Assembly: GCF_028288465.1 (NCBI RefSeq)
Contig: NZ_JAQBNR010000001.1
Location: forward strand, 186,001-250,000
Direction of reading: 5' to 3'
Source: Ferruginibacter sp.
GTDB lineage: Bacteria > Bacteroidota > Bacteroidia > Chitinophagales > Chitinophagaceae
DNA: 64,000 bases
In this document: positions 53,282 to 60,954 of the stretch, one piece after another
Layout: each line of letters opens with the position of its first letter
Position numbering within the stretch: the stretch's first letter is position 1
Translations under genes and position numbers: made by a program
Notes under the pieces: generated by a model
Seen by the model: only the letters and a program-made list of their open reading frames with translations
Told to the model about the DNA's origin: nothing
Databases searched by the model: none

Positions 53282-54946
53282 ATGAAAAATAATAGCATAC
53301 TTGTTTTTATTACATGCCTGCTTATTTTGGGTTGCAGTAAAGCCAAAGACGCAGCAACTGTAACGCCACCGGCCCTTGCAATAAAAGTAAGCACCATTTA
53401 CCTTAATACGATAGCCTTTGATAATACCGTTTATGGAACAACTGTTCAGCCCTTATTAAAGGTACAGTTTAGCCAGCCGGTAAAACAGGGTACTGTTGCA
53501 ACAGCTATTTCACTAAAAGATGCTGGCGGCGTTACTGAAGCAATAACTGTTAGTTTATCAAATCATGACTCTGTGTTGTTGATCCAACCTGTTTCGGCAT
53601 TAAAAAATCTTTCCAAATATTTTTTTAAAATAACAACTGCACTTCAATCCGCCAGTGGCGGTGGACTTAGTAATGGCATAGATAAAAATTTTATTACACA
53701 AATTGATTCAGCCAATAAATTCCCCGTTATCAGTGACAGTTTATTATTGGATAAAATTCAGCAGCAAACTTTTAAATATTTCTGGGATTTGGGCCACCCT
53801 GTTAGCGGATTGGCGAGGGAAAGAAATACCTCTGGCGATATTGTTACCGCAGGCGGTTCAGGATTTGGCATCATGTCTATTGTAACCGGCATCAACAGGA
53901 ATTTTATTACCAGAACGGAGGGGCTCGCCCGTATGCAAACCATCGTTGGGTTTTTAAAAAATACTGCCCAAAAAGTGCACGGCGCTTTTCCGCATTGGAT
54001 GAATGGTGCTACTGGCGCCATTGTGCCTTTCAGCAGCAAAGACGACGGGGCTGATCTTGTGGAAACGGCGTATTTAATGCAGGGCTTGCTTACAGCAAGG
54101 CAATATTTCAATGGCGGCGATGCGGGCGAAACCAATTTGCGAAACGATATTAATATCTTATGGAATGGCGTCGAGTGGAACTGGTTCCGGCAAAACAACC
54201 AGGATGTATTGTACTGGCATTACAGCAATATGTATGCATGGGATATGAATGTGAAAATACAAGGCTGGAATGAATGCCTTATAACGTATGTACTTGCTGC
54301 ATCATCCACGACGCATACTGTGCCAGATTCCGTGTATAAAAGTGGGTGGGCTAAAGGTTCGGCATTTGTAAACGGCAACAGTTATTATAATTATACACTG
54401 CCGTTGGGGCCTGAACTTGGAGGACCGCTGTTTTTTTCTCATTACTCTTTTTTGGGCATCAACCCAAATGGTTTAACGGATAGTTACGGCAACTATACTA
54501 CGCAAACCAAAAACCATACACTGATTAATTACAGTTATTGCGTTGCCAATCCGCAGAATAATTACGGCTACAGCAGCAGTTGCTGGGGACTTACCGCAAG
54601 CGATATACAAGATGGCTACAATGCAAGTTCGCCAACCAGCGATGTAAGTGTAATCGCACCAACGGCGGCCATTTCTTCTTTGCCTTATACACCAGCGGAA
54701 TCGATGAAAGCACTGCACTTTTTTTATTATACACTGGGTGATAAGTTATGGGGTGAGTATGGATTTTATGATGCCTTTAGTTTGAAAAATGTATGGTTTG
54801 CCAACTCAACACTGGCAATAGACCAGGGACCAATAATTGTGATGATTGAAAATTACAGAACAGGATTATTGTGGAAACTGTTTACCAGTTGCCCGGAAGT
54901 AAAAGCAGGTATGTTAAAGCTTGGATTTAAAGCGCCTTACCTGTAA
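53282..54946 (+). CDS. PF10091 (GH144-like) glucanase lipoprotein with N-terminal Ig-like domain
   Basis: A 554-residue lipoprotein (lipobox LLILGC, Cys18). An N-terminal Ig-like (BIG_5/SbsA-type) domain spans about 35-150, then the PF10091 glycoamylase domain at about 165-550: LLDKIQQQTFKYFWDLGHP, GFGIMSIVTGI, GAFPHWMNGATGAIVPFSSKDDGADLVETAYL, GWNECLITYVLAAS, NHTLINYSYC, LTASDIQDGYNA. The family contains endo-beta-1,2-glucanases (GH144), so cleavage of beta-1,2-glucan is inferred. It is one of three paralogues; only this one has the extra domain. The frame opens at 53246 but ATG 53282 gives the signal peptide. Confidence 0.87.
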   Translation: MKNNSILVFITCLLILGCSKAKDAATVTPPALAIKVSTIYLNTIAFDNTVYGTTVQPLLKVQFSQPVKQGTVATAISLKDAGGVTEAITVSLSNHDSVLLIQPVSALKNLSKYFFKITTALQSASGGGLSNGIDKNFITQIDSANKFPVISDSLLLDKIQQQTFKYFWDLGHPVSGLARERNTSGDIVTAGGSGFGIMSIVTGINRNFITRTEGLARMQTIVGFLKNTAQKVHGAFPHWMNGATGAIVPFSSKDDGADLVETAYLMQGLLTARQYFNGGDAGETNLRNDINILWNGVEWNWFRQNNQDVLYWHYSNMYAWDMNVKIQGWNECLITYVLAASSTTHTVPDSVYKSGWAKGSAFVNGNSYYNYTLPLGPELGGPLFFSHYSFLGINPNGLTDSYGNYTTQTKNHTLINYSYCVANPQNNYGYSSSCWGLTASDIQDGYNASSPTSDVSVIAPTAAISSLPYTPAESMKALHFFYYTLGDKLWGEYGFYDAFSLKNVWFANSTLAIDQGPIIVMIENYRTGLLWKLFTSCPEVKAGMLKLGFKAPYL

Positions 54947-54985
54947 ACAATTCTGAAATAAAACACGAATAGTATAAACGAACTT

Positions 54986-56443
54986 ATGAATAGTAAAAAA
55001 AATCACCTCCTGCTATTGGCTGCTATGCTGTTGTTCCAGGCGGGTTGCTCAAAATCTGGAGGAACTACGGTAACGCCGCCCGTTATTCCTCCTGTTATAC
55101 CACCAGTTACTGCCACCAACGACATGGAATGCTGGCTGACAAAATCTGATCAGACTATATTGCTTCAAAAGCAAACAGCCGTACTTTCATTTGTAACAAC
55201 GGCAAACAGTAATGTAAATATTGAAGTAGATTCTGCCCAACGTTACCAGGCTGTTGAAGGCTTTGGGTACACCCTCACAGGCGGCAGTGCTTATGTAATT
55301 AACCGCATGGAAGCTGCTGCCAAGGCCAGCTTGCTGCAGGAATTGTTTGGGACTTCATCCGGCAGTATTGGCGTTAATTACTTACGCATCAGCATCGGCG
55401 CATCAGATTTAAATGCCACCACATTTACTTATGATGATGTGCCCTCAGGGCAAACGGATCTAAACCTTGCAGCCTTTGGTCTTAACCCGGATAAAACAGA
55501 TCTGATACCATTGTTAAAAGAAATACTTGCCATTAACCCCAATATTAAAATACTGGCAACACCATGGTCGGCACCGGTTTGGATGAAGGATAACAACAGC
55601 TTTAAAGGCGGTAGTTTAGTGCCTGCTAACTACAACGTGTATGCGCAGTATTTTGTAAAATACATTCAGCAGATGAAGTTGGAAGGCATTACCATTGACG
55701 CCATTACGCCACAAAACGAGCCCCTCAATCCCAACAACAATCCCAGCCTTGTAATGACGGCTTTGCAACAGGCCGATTTCATAAAAGGCAGCCTGGGCCC
55801 GGCATTTCAAGCCGCCGGCATCACCACCAAAATTATTGCCTACGATCATAATTGTGATGTGCCAAATTACCCGCTAACCGTATTACAGGATGCACAGGCC
55901 AACCCATTTGTAAGTGGATCTGCTTTTCATTTATATGCCGGCGACATCAGTGCATTGTCAACTGTACACAACGCTTATCCTGATAAGTCGCTTTATTTTA
56001 CAGAACAATACACGGCATCAACAGGGGATTTTGGCGGCGATTTAAAATGGCATGTTAAAAATGTATTGATCGGTTCCATGCGCAACTGGAGCCGCACTGC
56101 CCTTGAATGGAACCTGGCCAATGATGGTAATTACGGTCCGCATACGGATGGGGGCTGCACAACCTGCAAAGGAGCTTTAACCATAACCGGCTCATCCATT
56201 TCCCGTAACGTTGCTTATTACATCGTTGCACATGCGGCGAAATTTGTACCGTTTGGATCAACGCGAATTGCAAGTACAGTCTCAGGCAATTTACAAACGG
56301 TGGCTTTTCAAACGCCTGATAATAAAAAGATTTTAATTGCAGAAAACGACGGCGGCAATCCTATTTCATTCAACATTAAATACAATGGTAAATGGGTGGC
56401 CACACAACTCGCTGCCGGTGCTGTTGCAACATACATTTGGTGA
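54986..56443 (+). CDS. GH30-family glucanase lipoprotein
   Basis: A 485-residue lipoprotein (lipobox LLFQAGC, Cys22) with a GH30 (beta/alpha)8 barrel and beta-side domain. The acid/base is predicted as E245 (TPQNEP) and the nucleophile as E340 (YFTEQYT). A Cys-bearing loop (DGGCTTCKGAL) follows the barrel. GH30 includes beta-1,6-glucanases, beta-glucosylceramidases and xylanases; in this locus beta-1,6-glucanase is inferred. It is 39 nt from the first PF10091 gene and 17 nt from the next GH30, so one operon. Confidence 0.9.
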   Translation: MNSKKNHLLLLAAMLLFQAGCSKSGGTTVTPPVIPPVIPPVTATNDMECWLTKSDQTILLQKQTAVLSFVTTANSNVNIEVDSAQRYQAVEGFGYTLTGGSAYVINRMEAAAKASLLQELFGTSSGSIGVNYLRISIGASDLNATTFTYDDVPSGQTDLNLAAFGLNPDKTDLIPLLKEILAINPNIKILATPWSAPVWMKDNNSFKGGSLVPANYNVYAQYFVKYIQQMKLEGITIDAITPQNEPLNPNNNPSLVMTALQQADFIKGSLGPAFQAAGITTKIIAYDHNCDVPNYPLTVLQDAQANPFVSGSAFHLYAGDISALSTVHNAYPDKSLYFTEQYTASTGDFGGDLKWHVKNVLIGSMRNWSRTALEWNLANDGNYGPHTDGGCTTCKGALTITGSSISRNVAYYIVAHAAKFVPFGSTRIASTVSGNLQTVAFQTPDNKKILIAENDGGNPISFNIKYNGKWVATQLAAGAVATYIW

Positions 56444-56460
56444 TTTTAAAATTATAAAAT

Positions 56461-57924
56461 ATGAAACAAAACATTGTCCTCTTCCTCGTAATCCTGCTGA
56501 GTGCATGCAGTCAGCCATCCGGCAATAAGGCAGTTTCAAATGATAAGCCATATTCTGCCGAAGGCAAAAAAGTAGTTGTGTATTCTACCGCCGACAGCAG
56601 TACGCTGCGCTTGTCGGCCACCGATACGTTATCTTTTAAAACGCTTGCCCAGCCGGTTGAAACACAGGTATGCGTTTTTGTAGATCCATCAAAAACTTTT
56701 CAAACCTTCCTCGGAATTGGTGGTGCATTAACAGATGCTTCCGCAGAAACATTTGCCAAATTGTCTCAACCAAAACAGCAGGAATTTTTACGGGCGTATT
56801 ATAACGACACAACTGGCATAGGCTATACGCTGGCAAGAACAACCATTCACAGCAGTGATTTTTCCAGCGCCAGTTATACGTACATAACAGAAGGTGATAA
56901 AGAATTAAAGTCGTTTAATGTTAATCATGATAAACAGTACCGCATACCATTTGTAAAACAAGCTATCGCTGCGGCAGGTGGTAAACTGACTTTGTTCGCA
57001 AGCCCCTGGAGCCCGCCTGCATTTATGAAAAGCAATAATGACCTGGCGCACGGTGGAAAACTAAAGCCGGAATTTTACCAGGCCTGGGCCAATTATTATG
57101 TGAAGTTTATACAAACCTGGCAAAGCGAAGGCATTCCAATCTGGGGCATATCTGTGCAAAATGAACCCATGGCTACACAGCGCTGGGAGAGTTGTGTTTT
57201 TACTGCGGAAGAAGAAAGGGACTTTCTTAAGAACAATCTTGGCCCAACTATGCATAAAGAAGGTTTGGGGGATAAAAAAATAATTGTATGGGACCATAAC
57301 CGTGACCTGATGGTACAAAGAGCCAACACAATATTCAGTGATCCCGAAGCGTCCAAATACGCATGGGGTATGGGTTTTCATTGGTATGAAAGCTGGAGTG
57401 GCGGAACAGAAATGTATGAAAATGTAGGCAGAGTACATGAGGCATGGCCTGATAAAAACCTGATGTTTACAGAAGGTTGTGCAGAAAGTTTTAAGGCAGG
57501 CGGTTATTATAACTGGGCGCTGGGCGAACGGTATGGCCGCTCGATGATCAATGATTTTAATAATGGTACAGTTGGGTGGACAGACTGGAATGTGTTACTG
57601 GATGAAACCGGTGGCCCTAACCATGTACAGAATTTTTGTTTCGCACCAATACATGCCGATACCAAAACAGGCGATCTGATTTACACCAACGCCTATTATT
57701 ACATCGGACATTTTTCAAAATTCATCCGTCCTGGTGCAAAAAGAATCAGCAGTGCGGCAAGCCGCAGCCAGTTGTTAACTACCTCTTTTAAAAATGAAGA
57801 TGGAAAAGTAGTGGTAGTGGTCATGAACCAAAGCAATGCGAAAACAACTTACAATCTTTGCATCGGCACTTCAGCGGCAGAGGTTACTATATTGCCACAC
57901 GCCATTCAAACACTGGTGTTATAA
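56461..57924 (+). CDS. GH30-family glucanase lipoprotein, second copy
   Basis: A 487-residue lipoprotein (LILLSAC). GH30 barrel with LGIGGALTDASAETFAKL, GYTLARTTIHSSDFSS, acid/base E235 (SVQNEPMATQRWESC), GMGFHWYESWSGG, nucleophile E338 (LMFTEGCAES), then GWTDWNVLLDETGGPNHVQNFCFAP and a C-terminal beta domain. It is closer to the glucosylceramidase/beta-1,6-glucanase type than its neighbour, from which it differs widely, so the two may handle different linkages or chain lengths. It is followed by the second PF10091 gene after 23 nt. Confidence 0.91.
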   Translation: MKQNIVLFLVILLSACSQPSGNKAVSNDKPYSAEGKKVVVYSTADSSTLRLSATDTLSFKTLAQPVETQVCVFVDPSKTFQTFLGIGGALTDASAETFAKLSQPKQQEFLRAYYNDTTGIGYTLARTTIHSSDFSSASYTYITEGDKELKSFNVNHDKQYRIPFVKQAIAAAGGKLTLFASPWSPPAFMKSNNDLAHGGKLKPEFYQAWANYYVKFIQTWQSEGIPIWGISVQNEPMATQRWESCVFTAEEERDFLKNNLGPTMHKEGLGDKKIIVWDHNRDLMVQRANTIFSDPEASKYAWGMGFHWYESWSGGTEMYENVGRVHEAWPDKNLMFTEGCAESFKAGGYYNWALGERYGRSMINDFNNGTVGWTDWNVLLDETGGPNHVQNFCFAPIHADTKTGDLIYTNAYYYIGHFSKFIRPGAKRISSAASRSQLLTTSFKNEDGKVVVVVMNQSNAKTTYNLCIGTSAAEVTILPHAIQTLVL

Positions 57925-57947
57925 ACGTATTTCAATAAGGATAGCCG

Positions 57948-59312
57948 ATGATCAACAAAAAAATAAAACTGCTGGTTACGATTGTACTGCTACTGTTGAA
58001 TATTTCCTGCGGAGCACAGAAAGTAAAGCCGCATGCTGCAAATGCACCTGCAAGGCAAACGAATTTATCAGACAGCGCATTGCTGGATGTAGTACAAAAG
58101 CAAACCTTTAAATATTTCTGGGATTTTGCTCATCCGGTATGTGGTATGGCCAGGGAGAGGAGCAATGAAGATGCCGGCTACGGTCATGAAACAGTTACCA
58201 CGGGTGGCACAGGCTTTGGTATTATGGCTGTAATTGTTGCAACAGAACGTGGCTGGATTACAAGGGATACCGCAGCAAAATTTATGCGCAAGATGGTGAA
58301 CTTTTTATTGAAAGCCAATTCGTATCATGGCGCATTTCCGCACTGGATGGACGGCGCTACCGGCAAAACAATTCCCTTCAGCAGGAAGGATGATGGGGGC
58401 GATTTAGTGGAAACCTCGTACCTCTTCCAGGGCCTGCTTTGTGCCCGGCAATATTTTAACCGGGATAACCCTGTGGAAAATGAATTCAGAGCAAAGGTAG
58501 GCTGGATGTGGACTGGTATTGAATGGAGCTGGTATACCCACGAACAGGATGTTCTGTTTTGGCACTGGAGTCCCAACAACGGCTGGGCGATGAATTTCCC
58601 CGTGCGTGGTTTTAATGAGTGTTTAATTATGTATGTTTTGGCAGCAAGTGCTGATGAGTATCCCGTAACTGCCGCGGTATATCATCGTGGCTGGGCACAA
58701 AGTAATTTCTTTAAAAACGGAAAAACATTTTACGGCTATACGTTACCGTTAGGCTTTGATTACGGAGGTCCACTGTTCTTTTCACAATATTCTTTTTTGG
58801 GGTTGAATCCAAATGGATTAAAAGACAAGTATGCGGATTACTGGGTGCAAAATAAAAACCATACGCTTATCAATCACGCGTATTGTCTGGATAATCCCAA
58901 AGCGTTTAAAGGTTACGGCGAAAACTGCTGGGGACTCACCGCATCGGATACTTACAATGGCTACAATGCTTTTTCACCAACCAACGATGAAGGCACTATT
59001 ACACCAACGGCAGCCTTATCGGCCTTTCCATATACGCCGGAATATTCAATGAAAGCACTCAGGCATTTCTATTATGATTTGGGCGATAAAATCTGGGGGG
59101 AGTACGGTTTTACGGATGCATTTAATGAGACTAAAAACTGGTACTCAAAAAATTACCTGGCAATTGATGAAGGTCCGATTGTAGCGATGATAGAAAATTA
59201 CCGGAGTGGCCTGTTGTGGAAATTATTTATGAGTTGCCCTGAAATAGGCCGGGGATTAAATAAACTTGGCTTTACCTATGCAGGACAAACAAAGAATGCC
59301 TTGGTTAAGTAA
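57948..59312 (+). CDS. PF10091 (GH144-like) glucanase lipoprotein
   Basis: A 454-residue lipoprotein (lipobox LLNISC, Cys21) with a single PF10091 domain: LLDVVQKQTFKYFWDFAHP, RERSNEDAGYGHETVTTGGTGFGIMAVIVATER, YHGAFPHWMDGATGKTIPFSRKDDGGDLVETSYLFQGLLCARQYF, MNFPVRGFNECLIMYVLAAS, KNHTLINHAYCLDN and LAIDEGPIVAMIENYRSGLLWKLF. The likely activity is endo-beta-1,2-glucanase. It lacks the Ig-like domain of the first copy and the insertion of the third. A 141-nt gap with structure precedes the third copy. Confidence 0.89.
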   Translation: MINKKIKLLVTIVLLLLNISCGAQKVKPHAANAPARQTNLSDSALLDVVQKQTFKYFWDFAHPVCGMARERSNEDAGYGHETVTTGGTGFGIMAVIVATERGWITRDTAAKFMRKMVNFLLKANSYHGAFPHWMDGATGKTIPFSRKDDGGDLVETSYLFQGLLCARQYFNRDNPVENEFRAKVGWMWTGIEWSWYTHEQDVLFWHWSPNNGWAMNFPVRGFNECLIMYVLAASADEYPVTAAVYHRGWAQSNFFKNGKTFYGYTLPLGFDYGGPLFFSQYSFLGLNPNGLKDKYADYWVQNKNHTLINHAYCLDNPKAFKGYGENCWGLTASDTYNGYNAFSPTNDEGTITPTAALSAFPYTPEYSMKALRHFYYDLGDKIWGEYGFTDAFNETKNWYSKNYLAIDEGPIVAMIENYRSGLLWKLFMSCPEIGRGLNKLGFTYAGQTKNALVK

Positions 59313-59349
59313 GCCATTTTAAAAAGATAATTCAACAAAGCATTTTATG

Positions 59350-59357
59350 TAGATTTG
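59350..59357 (+). promoter_or_regulatory. Possible internal -7 box before the third PF10091 gene
   Basis: TAGATTTG matches TAnnTTTG in the 141-nt gap of an otherwise tight operon. It may give an extra transcript for the third PF10091 gene and GH31; chance is possible. Confidence 0.3.
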
Positions 59358-59384
59358 AAAAACTGAATACGATACGATTGTATT

Positions 59385-59425
59385 GGCGGATTTCTTTTTT
59401 ATAAAAAGAGGAAGCAAAATCTGCC
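59385..59425 (+). repeat. Nested inverted repeat before the third PF10091 gene
   Basis: GGCGGATTT and AAATCTGCC are complementary with one mismatch, and enclose CTTTTTTATAAAAAG, itself palindromic. It lies 28 nt before the ATG and could be a leader hairpin. Confidence 0.45.
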
Positions 59426-59453
59426 GGAATTTTAAACGGTTTCAATTATTGCC

Positions 59454-60884
59454 ATGCCAAAAAAATCATCTCTGTTGTTGCTATTCATTAGCAGCTTTCT
59501 TCTCCTGTCAGCACAAAAAATAAATTTTAAAGATGGGTATCCTAATAATGTTAATCCCATCGGTATTGTAAAAAATATTTCTGACAGCACATTGCTTGAA
59601 ATAGTACAGCGGCAGACTTTTCGTTACTTCTGGCATTATGCGCATCCCATAAGCGGACTGGCACGCGAAAGAGATGTGGCCGTGCATGCAGTATCCTACT
59701 GGGATTATATTAATGAAGCCTGGGATGAACCCAATCTAAGCAAAACAATTTTTGGTGGTGAAGACTGCGCCATTGGCGGCACCGGAATGGGTATTTTATC
59801 AACCATCGTTGCGGTACAACGTGGCTGGATTGGTAGAGACACGGCTGTAAAAAGACTGATAAAAATTGCCGACTTTTTATACAAAGCAGATTGTTATCAT
59901 GGCATATACCCGCACTTCATGAATGGTACCACCGGCAAAACTGTTCCGTTTGATCGCCTGGATGATGGCGCGGACATTGTGGAAACATCTTACCTGCTGA
60001 TGGGTTTTTTATGTGCCAAAGAATATTTTACTCGTGATGCCATCACTGAAAAATATTTACGCAAACGCATTGACCAAATGTGGGGAGCTGCCAACTGGAA
60101 CTGGCATACCAAAGGCGAGAACAAAAGATTGTACTGGCACTGGAGCCCACGCAATGATTTCGATATGAACTTCCCCGTATGGGGCTACAATGAGTGTTTA
60201 ATCACGTATATCTTATCAGCAGCATCACCCAATCATAGCATTTCCAGAAACGTGTATGACTCTACCTGGAGCGGCAGCTTTGGCTGGCAAAACGGAAAAT
60301 CGTATTATGGTTATAAACTGCCTTTGGGCAATTATGATAAAGACAGGGGTGGCCCGCTTTTCTTTGAACAGTACACGTACATGGGCATCGATCCAAATGA
60401 ATTGAAAGATGATCATGGAACCGACTATGCGGAACAGACAAAAAATCACACGCTGATCAATCGGGCCTATTGCATTGAAAATCCCAATCATTATAAAGGC
60501 TACAGCGCCCGGTGCTGGGGGCTTACTGCCGGCGATAGTTACAAAGGATATGTAGCGCACAGTCCGGAAAATGACAAAGGCGTCATTCAACCGACAGCAG
60601 CCATTTCTTCTATGCCATACACACCCAAAGAAAGTATGGAAGCACTCAAATATTTTTATTACGAGCTGGGAAGTAAAATCTGGGGACCATTTGGTTTTGC
60701 AGATGGCTTTAGCATTCATCACAACTGGTACGCAAAAAGCCATCTCGCTATCGACCAGGGGCCAATCGTAGTGATGATAGAAAATTACAGAAGCGGCCTG
60801 ATCTGGAATTTATTTATGAAGATTCCGGACGTGCAAAATGGATTAAAAAAATTGGGTTTTAAAAGTAAATGGATAAAAGACTAA
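59454..60884 (+). CDS. PF10091 (GH144-like) glucanase, soluble form
   Basis: A 476-residue protein with a normal signal peptide (MPKKSSLLLLFISSFLLLSAQ) and no lipobox, so probably periplasmic or secreted rather than surface-anchored. PF10091 domain: LLEIVQRQTFRYFWHYAHP, PHFMNGTTGKTVPFDRLDDGADIVETSYLLMGF, MNFPVWGYNECLITYILSAAS, GLTAGDSYKGYVA, LAIDQGPIVVMIENYRSGLIWNLF. Compared with the other two it has a longer segment after RER (HAVSYWDYINEAWDEPNLSKT), which may reshape the substrate cleft. It ends inside a strong hairpin (60881-60924) before GH31. Confidence 0.89.
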   Translation: MPKKSSLLLLFISSFLLLSAQKINFKDGYPNNVNPIGIVKNISDSTLLEIVQRQTFRYFWHYAHPISGLARERDVAVHAVSYWDYINEAWDEPNLSKTIFGGEDCAIGGTGMGILSTIVAVQRGWIGRDTAVKRLIKIADFLYKADCYHGIYPHFMNGTTGKTVPFDRLDDGADIVETSYLLMGFLCAKEYFTRDAITEKYLRKRIDQMWGAANWNWHTKGENKRLYWHWSPRNDFDMNFPVWGYNECLITYILSAASPNHSISRNVYDSTWSGSFGWQNGKSYYGYKLPLGNYDKDRGGPLFFEQYTYMGIDPNELKDDHGTDYAEQTKNHTLINRAYCIENPNHYKGYSARCWGLTAGDSYKGYVAHSPENDKGVIQPTAAISSMPYTPKESMEALKYFYYELGSKIWGPFGFADGFSIHHNWYAKSHLAIDQGPIVVMIENYRSGLIWNLFMKIPDVQNGLKKLGFKSKWIKD

Positions 60885-60924
60885 CCAGGTGGGTCACCCC
60901 AAAAAGGGTGGCTCACCCGGTTAG
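60881..60924 (+). repeat. Long GC-rich hairpin between the third PF10091 gene and GH31
   Basis: CTAACCAGGTGGGTCACCC pairs with GGGTGGCTCACCCGGTTAG over 19 positions (one mismatch, two G-T pairs) around a C plus five A loop. Within it GGTGGGTCACCC and GGTGGCTCACCC also form a direct repeat. It includes the upstream stop codon; no T tract follows. Confidence 0.6.
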
Positions 60925-60954
60925 TCCACGTAAATAAAATTAAGCCTCTCAAAC

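Noticed and set aside
60225..60743. 172-codon reverse ORF
   Set aside because: Antisense to conserved motifs of the third PF10091 protein.
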